From the NCBI RefSeq assembly GCF_011046485.1, contig NZ_CP049256.1, positions 2,790,001 to 2,854,000 on the forward strand: 64,000 nucleotides of DNA. The letters run 5' to 3'. The translations under genes were made by a program, and so were the position numbers. This DNA comes from Microbacterium sp. 4R-513 (GTDB lineage: Bacteria > Actinomycetota > Actinomycetes > Actinomycetales > Microbacteriaceae). Below are positions 34,626 to 43,065 of the stretch, piece by piece. Every line of letters begins with the position of its first letter. Position 1 is the stretch's first letter. The notes beneath the pieces are model-generated. The model did no database searches. It saw only the letters and a list, made by a program, of their open reading frames with translations, and had not been told where the DNA came from.

Positions 34626-37340
34626 ATGGCAGCACAGATCACCGAGGCGGAGCTCGTCGTCGCCCGCCCGTTCGCGCTCGACGTCGACGAGGTCGTGCGC
34701 GAGCTCGGCGCCGATCGCGCGGGACTGACGGCGGAGGATGCCGCGGCCCGCCTTGCGGTCGCCGGGCGCAACGAGCTTCCCGAGCCGGCGCGCAAGCCGG
34801 CGATCGTCCGGTTCCTCGCGCACTTCAACGACACGCTCATCTACATCCTGCTCGGCGCGGCCGTCATCAAGGCCGTCATGGGCGACTGGCTCGACTTCTG
34901 GGTCATCATGGCCGTCGCGATCATCAACGCCGTGGTCGGCTACATCCAGGAGGGACGGGCCGAGAAGGCGTTGGCCGGGATCCGCGGGATGCTGTCGGCG
35001 GATGCCTCGGCCCGCCGCAGCGGCGGCTGGGTGACGGTGCCGGCGGCCGAGCTCGTTCCCGGAGACGTCATCCGTCTCATGCCGGGCGACAAGGTGCCCG
35101 CCGACGTGCGACTGTTCCAGGCGTTCCAGCTGCGCGTCGACGAGTCGGCGCTGACCGGGGAGTCGGTGCCCTCGTCGAAGGACGTCGGCGCCGTGGCACC
35201 CGACGCCGGGGTGGGCGACCGGAAGTCGATGGCGTTCTCGGGCACGATCGTGTCGGCGGGGCAGGGGCGCGGCATCGTCACGGCGACCGGGGTCGACACC
35301 GAGATCGGGAAGATCCAGAGCCTCGCCGACGAAGCGGGGGCCCTCGCGACGCCGCTCACGAAGCAGCTCGACGACTTCGGGCGCGTCCTGACGGTCGTGA
35401 TCCTCGGCATGGCCGCCGTCATGCTCCTCATCGGCAAGTTCCTCCATCAGATGCCGATCGACGACCTGGTGTCGGCCGCGATCGGGTTCGCCGTCGCGGC
35501 GATCCCCGAGGGGCTTCCCGCCCTCGTGACGATCACGCTCGCGCTCGGCGTGCAGCAGATGGCGCGGCGCAACGCGATCACCCGCAAGCTTCCGGCCGTC
35601 GAGGCGCTGGGGTCGGTCACGACGGTGTGCTCGGACAAGACCGGCACGCTCACCAAGAACGAGATGACGGTCCGGCGCATCGTGACGCCGCTCGCGCGCT
35701 ACGAGGTGACAGGGCTGGGCTACGACCCGAAAGGCGAGATCCGCGCGACGGGCGGCGCCCGCGCCGGAGGAGACCTCACCGCCGTGCTCGCCGTCGCTAC
35801 CCTCTGCAACGATGCGCACATCGTTCGCGACGGCGCGCCTCAGGGGTCCGGAGGGGCAGCGGGCTGGCACCTCGTGGGCGAGCCGACGGAGGGGGCCCTC
35901 AAGGTCGTCGCGATGAAGGGGCGGCTCGATCCGGGCGCCGGCTCGCGTGTTGCCGTCATCCCCTTCGACTCGGCCAACAAGTTCATGGCGACCCTCAATG
36001 AGGGGGCCGACGGGTCGCGCGCGATCCTCGTCAAGGGTGCGCCCGACCGACTCCTCGAGCGCTCGCTCACTCAGCGCGGCCAGGACGGCTCCGAGCCTCT
36101 CGACATCGTTCGATGGGAGGCGGTCATCGACGAGCTGAGCGGCGAGGGGCTGCGCGTGCTCGCCGCCGCGCGCAAGCCGGTGCGCTCCGACGTCGACTCG
36201 ATCGAGGTGGACGACCTCGAGGACCTCGAGTTCCTCGGTGTCTGGGGCATCGTCGATCCGCCGCGGCCGGAGGCGGTCGAGGCCATCGCCGAATGTCACG
36301 CCGCGGGCATCAGCGTCAAAATGATCACCGGCGACCACGCCGGCACCGCGCTCGCGATCGGGCGCGAGATGGGGCTCGTCGCCGGCGACGACGTGCGCGT
36401 CCTCACGGGTGCGGAGCTCGAGGCCCTCAGCCAGGAGCAGCTGAAGGAGGTCGTGCGGGACGTCGACGTGTATGCGCGCACGAGTCCTGAGCACAAGATC
36501 CGCATCGTGCGCGCCCTGCAGTCCCACGGGGAGGTCGTCGCCATGACGGGCGACGGCGTGAACGACGCCCCCGCGCTCACGCGCGCCAACGTCGGCATCG
36601 CGATGGGCATCAAGGGGACCGAGGCGACGAAGGAGGCCGCCGAGTTCGTCCTGGCCGACGACAACTTCGCCACGATCCGCAGCGCCATCGCCGAGGGCCG
36701 TCGCATCTACGACAACCTCCGCAAGTCGATCGTCTTCCTCCTGCCGACGAACGGCGCCCAATCGCTCGTCATCCTCATCGCGGTCGTCTTCGGGCTGACG
36801 CTTCCGCTCACCTCCGTACAGGTGCTGTGGGTCAACATGGTGACCGCCGTGACGCTCTCGCTCGCGCTCGCGTACGAGCCCGCCGAGGTGGGCATCATGT
36901 CGAGGCCGCCCCGAAAGACCGGCGGCTCGATCATCAGCGGGAGCGAGCTCGCCTTCGTCCTCATCGTGTCGGTGCTCATCGGCGGCGCGGCGATGGGGGT
37001 CTTCTACGGGGTCGCCGGCTCGGGCGTCGACGTGAACTACGCCCGCACCGAGGCCGTGCTGATGCTGGCCCTCGGCCAGCTCGCCTTCCTTCTCAACTGC
37101 CGCTTCATGTCGCGGTCGAGCATCACGATCGACATCTTCCGGGGCAATCGCATGATCTGGATCTCCGCAGGAGCGCTCATCGTGCTGCAGCTGATCTTCA
37201 CGTACGTGCCGGTCATGAACACGCTGTTCGAATCCGAACCGCTGGCCGCGGCATCCTGGATCCTCCCGATCGTCCTCTCGGTCGTGATCTTCTTCGCGGT
37301 GGAGATCCTCAAGGCGTTCTTCCGCCGCCGGACATCCTGA
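34626..37340 (+). CDS. Cation-transporting P-type ATPase (P2 type, CtpF-like)
   Basis: A 904-residue membrane ATPase. Order: cation-ATPase N-terminal domain, actuator domain with LTGES, TM4 motif AAIPEGLPALVTITLALG, phosphorylation site CSDKTGTLTKNE, the nucleotide-binding domain, hinge MTGDGVNDAPALTRANVGIA, and about six C-terminal helices. PEGLP in TM4 is typical of Ca2+-like P2 pumps, but TM6 reads NMVTAVTLSLALAYEPAE without the aspartate of SERCA, as in mycobacterial CtpF. It probably exports Ca2+ or a monovalent cation. ATG 34626 with GAAGGGG is preferred over GTG 34623. Confidence 0.92.
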   Translation: MAAQITEAELVVARPFALDVDEVVRELGADRAGLTAEDAAARLAVAGRNELPEPARKPAIVRFLAHFNDTLIYILLGAAVIKAVMGDWLDFWVIMAVAIINAVVGYIQEGRAEKALAGIRGMLSADASARRSGGWVTVPAAELVPGDVIRLMPGDKVPADVRLFQAFQLRVDESALTGESVPSSKDVGAVAPDAGVGDRKSMAFSGTIVSAGQGRGIVTATGVDTEIGKIQSLADEAGALATPLTKQLDDFGRVLTVVILGMAAVMLLIGKFLHQMPIDDLVSAAIGFAVAAIPEGLPALVTITLALGVQQMARRNAITRKLPAVEALGSVTTVCSDKTGTLTKNEMTVRRIVTPLARYEVTGLGYDPKGEIRATGGARAGGDLTAVLAVATLCNDAHIVRDGAPQGSGGAAGWHLVGEPTEGALKVVAMKGRLDPGAGSRVAVIPFDSANKFMATLNEGADGSRAILVKGAPDRLLERSLTQRGQDGSEPLDIVRWEAVIDELSGEGLRVLAAARKPVRSDVDSIEVDDLEDLEFLGVWGIVDPPRPEAVEAIAECHAAGISVKMITGDHAGTALAIGREMGLVAGDDVRVLTGAELEALSQEQLKEVVRDVDVYARTSPEHKIRIVRALQSHGEVVAMTGDGVNDAPALTRANVGIAMGIKGTEATKEAAEFVLADDNFATIRSAIAEGRRIYDNLRKSIVFLLPTNGAQSLVILIAVVFGLTLPLTSVQVLWVNMVTAVTLSLALAYEPAEVGIMSRPPRKTGGSIISGSELAFVLIVSVLIGGAAMGVFYGVAGSGVDVNYARTEAVLMLALGQLAFLLNCRFMSRSSITIDIFRGNRMIWISAGALIVLQLIFTYVPVMNTLFESEPLAAASWILPIVLSVVIFFAVEILKAFFRRRTS

Positions 37341-37405
37341 TCCATTCGCGTGCATTCAAAGGATCCTCATAGCCTGAACCGAAGTGCCGGCTCGGCCGTG
37401 TCACC

Positions 37406-37411
37406 TAGCGT
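37406..37411 (+). promoter_or_regulatory. Candidate -10 of the flavin-transfer operon
   Basis: TAGCGT at 37406-37411 implies a ~36-nt leader with GAGAGGA before ATG 37454. A second hexamer, TAGCCT at 37370-37375, could be an alternative promoter. Confidence 0.45.
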
Positions 37412-37453
37412 GGGATGAGACCCACAGACGAGGCACGACTCGAGAGGACCACC

Positions 37454-37951
37454 ATGATCCGCACGACCGCCGTACCCCGCCCGCTTCGCGCAGGCGCCGC
37501 CGTCATCGGCGTCGCGGGCGTGATCGCGCTCGCCGGCTGCTCCGCGACCGACACCGCATCGAACGCCGACAACACCGACCCGGGAGCCACCGATACGAGC
37601 ACGCAGAGCGGCTCCGGATCGCAGGCGTCCGACACCGATTCGAGCGCGGCGTCGACCTACGTCGACGGCACCTACACGGCCGAGGGGTCGTACGCGACGC
37701 CCGAGTCCGTCGAACAGATCAGCGTCACGGTCACCCTTCAGGACGACGTCGTCACCGACGTCGAGGTGAGCGGCAATCCGACCAAGCGCGAGTCCAAGGA
37801 GTACCAGAGCAAGTTCATCGGCGGGATCGCCGACGCCGTCGTGGGGCAGGACATCGACTCGATCTCGGTGAGTCGTGTCGCGGGCTCGTCGCTCACGAGC
37901 GGCGGGTTCAACCAGGCGATCGAGCAGATCAAGGCCGAGGCCTCGGGCTGA
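37454..37951 (+). CDS. FMN-binding domain lipoprotein
   Basis: A 165-residue exported protein. The signal ends in the lipobox VIALAGCSA, with the cysteine (residue 32) to be lipidated, then comes a ~40-residue Ser/Thr/Asp-rich linker. The rest is an FMN_bind domain: YVDGTYTAEGSYATPESVEQ opens it and VSRVAGSSLTSGGFNQAIEQ matches the flavinylation motif, normally S-G-A-T-x-T/S, here A-G-S-S-L-T-S, so serine would be the attachment residue. ApbE next door should attach FMN there. The pair GAGAGGA/ATG 37454 sets the start. Confidence 0.88.
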   Translation: MIRTTAVPRPLRAGAAVIGVAGVIALAGCSATDTASNADNTDPGATDTSTQSGSGSQASDTDSSAASTYVDGTYTAEGSYATPESVEQISVTVTLQDDVVTDVEVSGNPTKRESKEYQSKFIGGIADAVVGQDIDSISVSRVAGSSLTSGGFNQAIEQIKAEASG

Positions 37952-37956
37952 CGCGC

Positions 37957-38820
37957 ATGACCGAGCGCTCGGTCTGGAGGTTCGACGCGATCGGCACCGT
38001 GTGGGAGGTCGAGACGCGGCATCCGCTCCCGGAGGAGTCCCGCGACGCCGTCGCCGCGCGCATCGAGGACTTCGACGCGATCTGGTCGCGCTTCCGGCCC
38101 GACTCTCTCGTCGCACGGCTGGCGCGCGAGGGCGGTGCCGTACCTGCCCCCGCGGATGCCGCGGCGATGCTCGACGCCTACGCCGAGGTGTCTCGCGCGA
38201 CCGACGGTGCGGTCAATCCGCTCGTGGGCGAGTCGCTCGCCCGCCGCGGCTACGACGCGACCTACTCCTTCGCCGATCGAGGCCCCACGCCCGCGCCGGC
38301 CGACTGGCGCGCGATCGTGCACTGGTCCGACACCACGCTCGAGGTGCGAGCGCCTGCCCTCCTCGATGTGGGCGCCCTCGGCAAGGGCCGCCTCGTCGAC
38401 CTCGTCCTCGAGACCCTCGCGCCGTGGGCGCAGGGCGACGTCGTGGTGGATGCCGGCGGCGACCTGGCCGTGCGGGGCGGCCCGCAGCGCGTGGGTCTGG
38501 AGCATCCGTACGATCCTCGCCGTGCGATCGGGGTCGTGGAGGTGACGGATGCCGCGCTCTGCGCGTCCGCGACGAACCGGCGCGCGTGGGGCGACGGCCT
38601 GCATCATGTGCTCGACGCCCGGACGGGCGAGCCGGTGCGCGCCATCGTCGCGACGTGGGCGATCGGTCCGACGGCGATGCGCGCGGACGCCGCCGCGACG
38701 GCCCTCTTCTTCGACGGCGGGCCGGCCCTCGCCCACGACTGGGGCGCGGAGTGGGTGCGGATGACGAGCGACGGCCGCGTCGAGTGGTCGCCCGACAGTA
38801 AGGCAGAGTTGTTCACGTGA
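37957..38820 (+). CDS. apbE: FAD:protein FMN transferase (ApbE family)
   Basis: A 287-residue ApbE-type enzyme that moves FMN from FAD to a Ser/Thr hydroxyl of an exported target. Recognisable parts: RFDAIGTVWEVE at the N-terminus, FDAIWSRFRPDSLVARL, VNPLVGESLARRGYD, DVGALGKGRLVDLVLE, the metal/flavin loop VVDAGGDLAVRGG and HHVLDARTGEP. It lacks a signal peptide or lipobox, unlike many ApbE proteins, so whether it acts in the cytosol or is exported otherwise is unclear. It starts 5 bp after the FMN-lipoprotein stop and overlaps the next gene by GTGA. Confidence 0.92.
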   Translation: MTERSVWRFDAIGTVWEVETRHPLPEESRDAVAARIEDFDAIWSRFRPDSLVARLAREGGAVPAPADAAAMLDAYAEVSRATDGAVNPLVGESLARRGYDATYSFADRGPTPAPADWRAIVHWSDTTLEVRAPALLDVGALGKGRLVDLVLETLAPWAQGDVVVDAGGDLAVRGGPQRVGLEHPYDPRRAIGVVEVTDAALCASATNRRAWGDGLHHVLDARTGEPVRAIVATWAIGPTAMRADAAATALFFDGGPALAHDWGAEWVRMTSDGRVEWSPDSKAELFT

Positions 38821-40394
38821 TCGGAACCCTCACGTCGCTCTGGAACCGCGTCTTCTCGGTGCTCGGACGCGTCTCGATGTATCGCCTGGCGTATCTGTGC
38901 CTCGCGGCCCTCGCGGTCATCGCCTTCCTCGTGTCGTTCACGGGAGCCATCGCGCCTACTCCGCTCGAGCTGCTCGTGACGCTCGCGGTTCTCGCGGCCG
39001 TCTGCTCGGCGACGGATGCCGCGGCACAGTCGATCCTCAAGCTGCCCTGGCGCATCGAGTCCTCGCTCATCACGGCGCACATCCTGCTCTTCGTGCTGCG
39101 GCCGACGCTCGACCTGGCGGCCCTCGTCGGGATCGCGCTCGCCGGGGTCGTGGCATCCCTCTCGAAGTACGTCCTGGCATGGCGCGGCCGCCACATCTTC
39201 AACCCCGCGGCCGCCGGTGCTGCGGTGCTCACGATCGTGAGCGTCTGGGTGCCGGCTCTCGGCGCCTCGGCGTGGTGGGTCGGCACGCCGGTCCTCGCGG
39301 CGCCCGTCGTCGTGCTCGGGGCGCTCGTGCTCCTGCGCACCGAGAAGGTCCGCGTCGTGACGGTGTTCCTCGTCATCGCGGTCGCGGTGTCGGTGGTGCG
39401 GGTCTCGGCCCTCTACCAGTCGCTCGGCACGACCTTCGACGCGTGGGACGTCTTCTGGCAGATCCTCTGGTCCTCGCCGTTCCTGTTCCTCGGGGCGTTC
39501 ATGCTGTCCGAGCCCCTCACGATGCCGCCGCGCCGCTGGCAGCAGTTCACGGTGGCCGCGGTGGTCGGGGTCCTCGCGGGCTGGCCCATCCCGATCGGCG
39601 AGATCAGCCTCGGTCAGGAGCGCGCGCTGCTCGTCGGCAACCTCGTGGCCTTCGCCTTCGCCTTCTCGCAGCGCTCGGCCGTGCGGCTCACGCTGGAGTC
39701 GCGCAACAACCTCACGCCGACCGTGAAGCAGCTGACCTTCCGCACGCACAGTCGCCTGGCGTTCACGCCCGGGCAGTACCTCGAGCTCGAGGTGCCGCAC
39801 CGGCATCCCGACGCGCGGGGGACGCGCCGCGAGTTCAGCATCGCCTCGGCGCCCGAGGACCTGCCGGAGCTGCGCGTGGCGTTCCGCGAGAGCAACGGCC
39901 CCGACGTCAAGCCGCAGTCGTCCTACAAGAAGGCCCTCGCGGAGGTCGCGCCAGGCGGCGTGCTCGCCGTGACGGGCGTGTGGGGCGACTTCGTGCTGCC
40001 GAAGCGGTCGTCGAGCCCCCTCCTCCTGGTCGCGGCCGGCATCGGCATCACGCCGTTCGTCTCGCAGCTGCGCCATCAGCAGCTGGCGGGCGACGACCGC
40101 GACATCGTGCTCGTCTACGTCGCATCCGAAGCGTCGGAGCTCGCTTTCCGCCCCGAGCTCGAGGCGTCCGGCGTCCCGGTGATCGTCTTCACGCGCGACG
40201 AGCCGAAGGACATGCCGCGCAACTGGATGTGGGCCCGCGGCGTGCGCCTCGACGCCGACGGCCTGCTGCGGGTCGTGCCCGACATCGCGGCGCGCCACGC
40301 CTACATCTCGGGTCCGTCGGGGCTCATCGCGGAGCTCGCGCCCGCCCTCGAGAAGGCCCGTTCGATCGCGACCGACGCCTTCTCGGGGTACTGA
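38817..40394 (+). CDS. Membrane flavoreductase: NqrB/RnfD-like membrane domain fused to ferredoxin-NADP reductase
   Basis: A 525-residue fusion. Residues ~15-285 contain about eight to nine hydrophobic helices with GRHIFNPAAAGAAVLTI, recalling the NqrB/RnfD quinone-reductase subunits. Residues ~290-525 are a cytosolic FNR module: RREFSIASAPED (FAD-binding RxxS), LVAAGIGITPFVSQLRHQ (NAD(P)-binding) and YISGPSGLIAELAPAL. I see no second flavinylation motif in the membrane half. It closes the operon after the FMN lipoprotein and apbE. The likely job is to take electrons from NAD(P)H and pass them through the membrane to the FMN lipoprotein; the final acceptor is unknown. Confidence 0.88.
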   Translation: MIGTLTSLWNRVFSVLGRVSMYRLAYLCLAALAVIAFLVSFTGAIAPTPLELLVTLAVLAAVCSATDAAAQSILKLPWRIESSLITAHILLFVLRPTLDLAALVGIALAGVVASLSKYVLAWRGRHIFNPAAAGAAVLTIVSVWVPALGASAWWVGTPVLAAPVVVLGALVLLRTEKVRVVTVFLVIAVAVSVVRVSALYQSLGTTFDAWDVFWQILWSSPFLFLGAFMLSEPLTMPPRRWQQFTVAAVVGVLAGWPIPIGEISLGQERALLVGNLVAFAFAFSQRSAVRLTLESRNNLTPTVKQLTFRTHSRLAFTPGQYLELEVPHRHPDARGTRREFSIASAPEDLPELRVAFRESNGPDVKPQSSYKKALAEVAPGGVLAVTGVWGDFVLPKRSSSPLLLVAAGIGITPFVSQLRHQQLAGDDRDIVLVYVASEASELAFRPELEASGVPVIVFTRDEPKDMPRNWMWARGVRLDADGLLRVVPDIAARHAYISGPSGLIAELAPALEKARSIATDAFSGY

Positions 40395-40430
40395 GCAGGG
40401 GACGGATGCCTCGGGCCGGCGTCTTCGGGC

Positions 40431-40471
40431 GTCCGGGGCGTCTCGTCTCGCTTCGCTCGCTCAACGACCGG
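40431..40471 (-). repeat. Dispersed repeat type A, inverted copy
   Basis: On the minus strand it reads CCGGTCGTTGAGCGAGCGAA then GCGAGACGAGACGCCCCGGA, a diverged version of the tandem units at 3937-4024. It faces the type B copy at 40504. Confidence 0.8.
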
Positions 40472-40503
40472 CGGGCCCGGGACCGCGGGAGAGCCATCCA
40501 CCC

Positions 40504-40562
40504 CCGGTCGTTGAGCGGAGGCGCGCAGCACCGAAGACGAAACGCGCCGAGCCCGCGAAGCG
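40504..40562 (+). repeat. Dispersed repeat type B, direct copy
   Basis: CCGGTCGTTGAGCGGAGGCG, then CGCAGCACCGAAGACGAAAC, then GCGCCGAGCCCGCG; near-identical to the minus strand of 3864-3921. As at the first locus, an A/B pair in opposite orientation fills the gap between convergent genes (membrane reductase and histidine kinase). Confidence 0.8.
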
Positions 40563-40563
40563 C

Positions 40564-42141
40564 TCAGCCCGCGGCCGGGTCGGCCGGGCGAGCGGGGAGG
40601 CGCACCTCGAACGTCGTGTCGCCCGGCTCGCTGGCGACCGTGATGATGCCGCCGTGGGCCGCGACGATCGCCCTCGCGATGGAGAGGCCGAGGCCCGTGC
40701 CGCCGGTCTTCCGCGCGCGTGAGCGGTCGGCACGCGCGAAGCGCTCGAAGAGCTCGGCCTTGATGGCCGGGTCGACGCCCGGTCCGTCGTCGTGCACGCG
40801 GAGCACGGCATCCTTCCCGTCCCGCAGGACCGTCGTCGTCACGGTCGTTCCGGCCGGTGTGTGGGCGCGCGCATTGGCGAGGAGGTTCGCCGCCACCTGG
40901 TGGAGCCTGCCCGAGTCGCCCGCGATGACGACGGGTTCCTCGCCCACTTCGAGCACCCACTCGTGTTCGGGCCCAGCGGGGCGTGCGTCCTCGACGGCCT
41001 CGATCGCGAGCTTCGTGAGGTCGACCGAGCCGTACACGAGCTCCTGGCCCTCGTCGAGCCGCGCGAGGAGCAGCAGGTCCTCGACGAGCGTCGTCATGCG
41101 CAGCGACTGCGCCTGGATGCGCTCGAGCGACTGCCCCGTGGTCTCGATCGTGACGGGCTCCGAGATGCCGGATGCCTCGGCCTGGCGGAGCGCGCGCAGG
41201 GACAGCTCGCTGTAGCCCCGGATCGAGGCGAGCGGAGTGCGCAGCTCGTGGCTGGCGTCCGCGACGAAACGGCGCATCCGCTCCTCGTTGCGCTGCCGGG
41301 CGTCCAGCGACGAGTCGACATGGTCGAGCAGGGTGTTGAGCGCGTGGCCGACCCGCCCGATCTCGGTGCGGTCGTCGGCTTCCTCCTCGGGCACGCGCTC
41401 CTCGATCGTGACGGAGCCCTCCGACATGGGAAGCGCGGCCACCCGGGTCGCGGTGTCCGCGACGGCGCGCAGTGGCCTGAGGCCCGCCCGCACGACGAGG
41501 GCGATCGCGACGCCGAGGAGCACGAGGCCGGCCGCGGTCACGATGAGGATCGCCGAGAAAAGCTGGGCGACGGTCTTCTGCACTTCGCTGAGGGGCAGGC
41601 CGATGACGGCGACGGTCTGATTGGGCAGCTGATCGGCGTACACCCGGTACTCGCCGAGCCCGTCGACACTCACGGTGTACAGGCCAGGGCGCTGGATGCC
41701 GTCGCCGATCGCGTCGACCTGAGCGCCGGTGAGGGCCTTCACGGTGCCGTCGGAGGCCACGACGGCGCCCGTCGCGGCGGGGTCGTCGGGTCCCCGCGTG
41801 ACGAGCAGGACACCCTCCTCCTGGCGTCCGGCGGTGAGGACGTCGTAGGCGGTGAGGTCCTGGTCGCCGCCCGGCCCGGCTTCCAGCCGAAGGATGTTCT
41901 GGCCCGTGATGGTGGCCGTCTCCTGCACCTTGGCGTTGAGGTTCTCCTGGAGGATCTGCCCGAGGAACGCGCTGATCGCGACGGCGACACCGACGAGGAT
42001 CAACGCGACGATGGCGGTGATCGTGACCATGAGCCGCGTCTGCAGGCTCCACGGCCGGCGGCGCCGGACTGCCCGGGCAGGCGGCACGGGAACCGCCCCC
42101 GTAACGGGCGGTGGGGGAGCGGTTGCTGGGGGATGAGTCAC
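40564..42141 (-). CDS. Two-component sensor histidine kinase
   Basis: A 525-residue membrane kinase. A Pro-rich cytosolic tail (~35 residues) precedes TM1 (~36-60). An extracytoplasmic sensor of ~115 residues follows, then TM2 (LIVTAAGLVLLGVAIALVV), a HAMP linker, the HisKA box VADASHELRTPLASIRGYSE and HATPase motifs N (NLLANARAHTP), G1 (DDGPGVDP) and G2 (GGTGLGLSIARAIVAAHGG). The sensor region has no family I recognise. GTG 42141 overlaps the response-regulator stop by GTGA, so the pair is coupled. The stimulus may concern the envelope, since the divergent genes encode a MacB/FtsX-type ABC system. Confidence 0.93.
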   Translation of the reverse strand: MTHPPATAPPPPVTGAVPVPPARAVRRRRPWSLQTRLMVTITAIVALILVGVAVAISAFLGQILQENLNAKVQETATITGQNILRLEAGPGGDQDLTAYDVLTAGRQEEGVLLVTRGPDDPAATGAVVASDGTVKALTGAQVDAIGDGIQRPGLYTVSVDGLGEYRVYADQLPNQTVAVIGLPLSEVQKTVAQLFSAILIVTAAGLVLLGVAIALVVRAGLRPLRAVADTATRVAALPMSEGSVTIEERVPEEEADDRTEIGRVGHALNTLLDHVDSSLDARQRNEERMRRFVADASHELRTPLASIRGYSELSLRALRQAEASGISEPVTIETTGQSLERIQAQSLRMTTLVEDLLLLARLDEGQELVYGSVDLTKLAIEAVEDARPAGPEHEWVLEVGEEPVVIAGDSGRLHQVAANLLANARAHTPAGTTVTTTVLRDGKDAVLRVHDDGPGVDPAIKAELFERFARADRSRARKTGGTGLGLSIARAIVAAHGGIITVASEPGDTTFEVRLPARPADPAAG

Positions 42142-42872
42142 TGCGGGGCTTTGATCATGTACCCGACACCGCGGACGGTGTGGATGAGCGGCTCGCGCCC
42201 CTGGTCGATCTTCTTGCGGAGGTACGAGATGTACAGCTCGACGACGCTCGAGCGGCCGCCGAAGTCGTAGTTCCACACGCGGTCGAGGATCTGCGCCTTC
42301 GACACGACGCGGCGCTGATTGCGCATCAGGTATCGGAGCAGCTCGAACTCGGTCGCCGTGAGCTCGATCGCCTCGCCGGCGCGCTCGACCTCGTGGCTGT
42401 CCTCGTTGAGCGACAGGTCGCCGACCCGGAGGATGGGCTCCGCGTCGCTGGCCATCGCCGTGCCCGCGCGCCGCATGAGCCCCCGAAGGCGTGCGACGAC
42501 CTCTTCGAGGCTGAACGGCTTCGTCACGTAGTCGTCGCCGCCGGCCGTGAGTCCGGCGACGCGGTCGCTGACAGCATCCTTCGCCGTCAGGAAGAGCACG
42601 GGGACGTCGTTGCCGGACTGCCGGAGACGCTGCAGCACGGCCATCCCGTCGAGGTCGGGCATCATCACGTCGAGCACCATGGCGTCGGGCTCGAAGTCCC
42701 GGGCGCCCTGCAGCGCCTGGAAGCCGGATGCTGCGGTGCGGACGTCCCAGCCCTCCATGCGGAGCGCCATCGAGAGCAGGTCGGTGAGCATCTGCTCGTC
42801 GTCGACCACGAGGACGCGGAGGGCCGAGCCGTCGGGCCGGCGCAGTGCGGGAGCGGGAGCTGTCACGGTCAT
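42138..42872 (-). CDS. OmpR/PhoB-family response regulator
   Basis: A 244-residue regulator: receiver domain with acidic pocket VVDDEQ, phosphoacceptor aspartate in AMVLDVMMPDLDG, T in FLTAKD and K in YVTKPFSLEE, then a winged-helix trans_reg_C domain (SVVELYISYLRKKIDQG, VRGVGYMIKAPQ). It precedes its kinase. The 193-bp gap to the divergent ABC permease holds TCCTATGG direct repeats suited to binding an OmpR-type dimer, so it probably controls itself and the ABC genes. TAGGCG (minus strand, 42888-42893) is a possible -10. Confidence 0.94.
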   Translation of the reverse strand: MTVTAPAPALRRPDGSALRVLVVDDEQMLTDLLSMALRMEGWDVRTAASGFQALQGARDFEPDAMVLDVMMPDLDGMAVLQRLRQSGNDVPVLFLTAKDAVSDRVAGLTAGGDDYVTKPFSLEEVVARLRGLMRRAGTAMASDAEPILRVGDLSLNEDSHEVERAGEAIELTATEFELLRYLMRNQRRVVSKAQILDRVWNYDFGGRSSVVELYISYLRKKIDQGREPLIHTVRGVGYMIKAPQ

Positions 42873-42903
42873 GCCACCATCCTGAGTCGCCTACCTTTGC
42901 GGC

Positions 42904-42987
42904 TCCTATGGGGAATCCTATGGTTCGCCTGTGAAACGGGAAGGGGGCGACGGATGCTTCGTCCCCCGGTCATATGCGATCCATAGG
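42904..42987. promoter_or_regulatory. Candidate response-regulator operator (TCCTATGG boxes)
   Basis: TCCTATGG occurs at 42904-42911 and 42916-42923 (12 bp apart, same helix face), and CCATAGG, its inverse, at 42981-42987. All lie between the divergent response-regulator and ABC-permease genes. Tandem half-sites about one turn apart are typical of OmpR-family regulators. Confidence 0.5.
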
Positions 42988-43065
42988 TCGCACTGGACCA
43001 CCGCATCGGCCGCGTCCCTACTTTCGTCGCTGACGGCCGGCCCCTCGCCTGCCGGAAGGAGAGAC

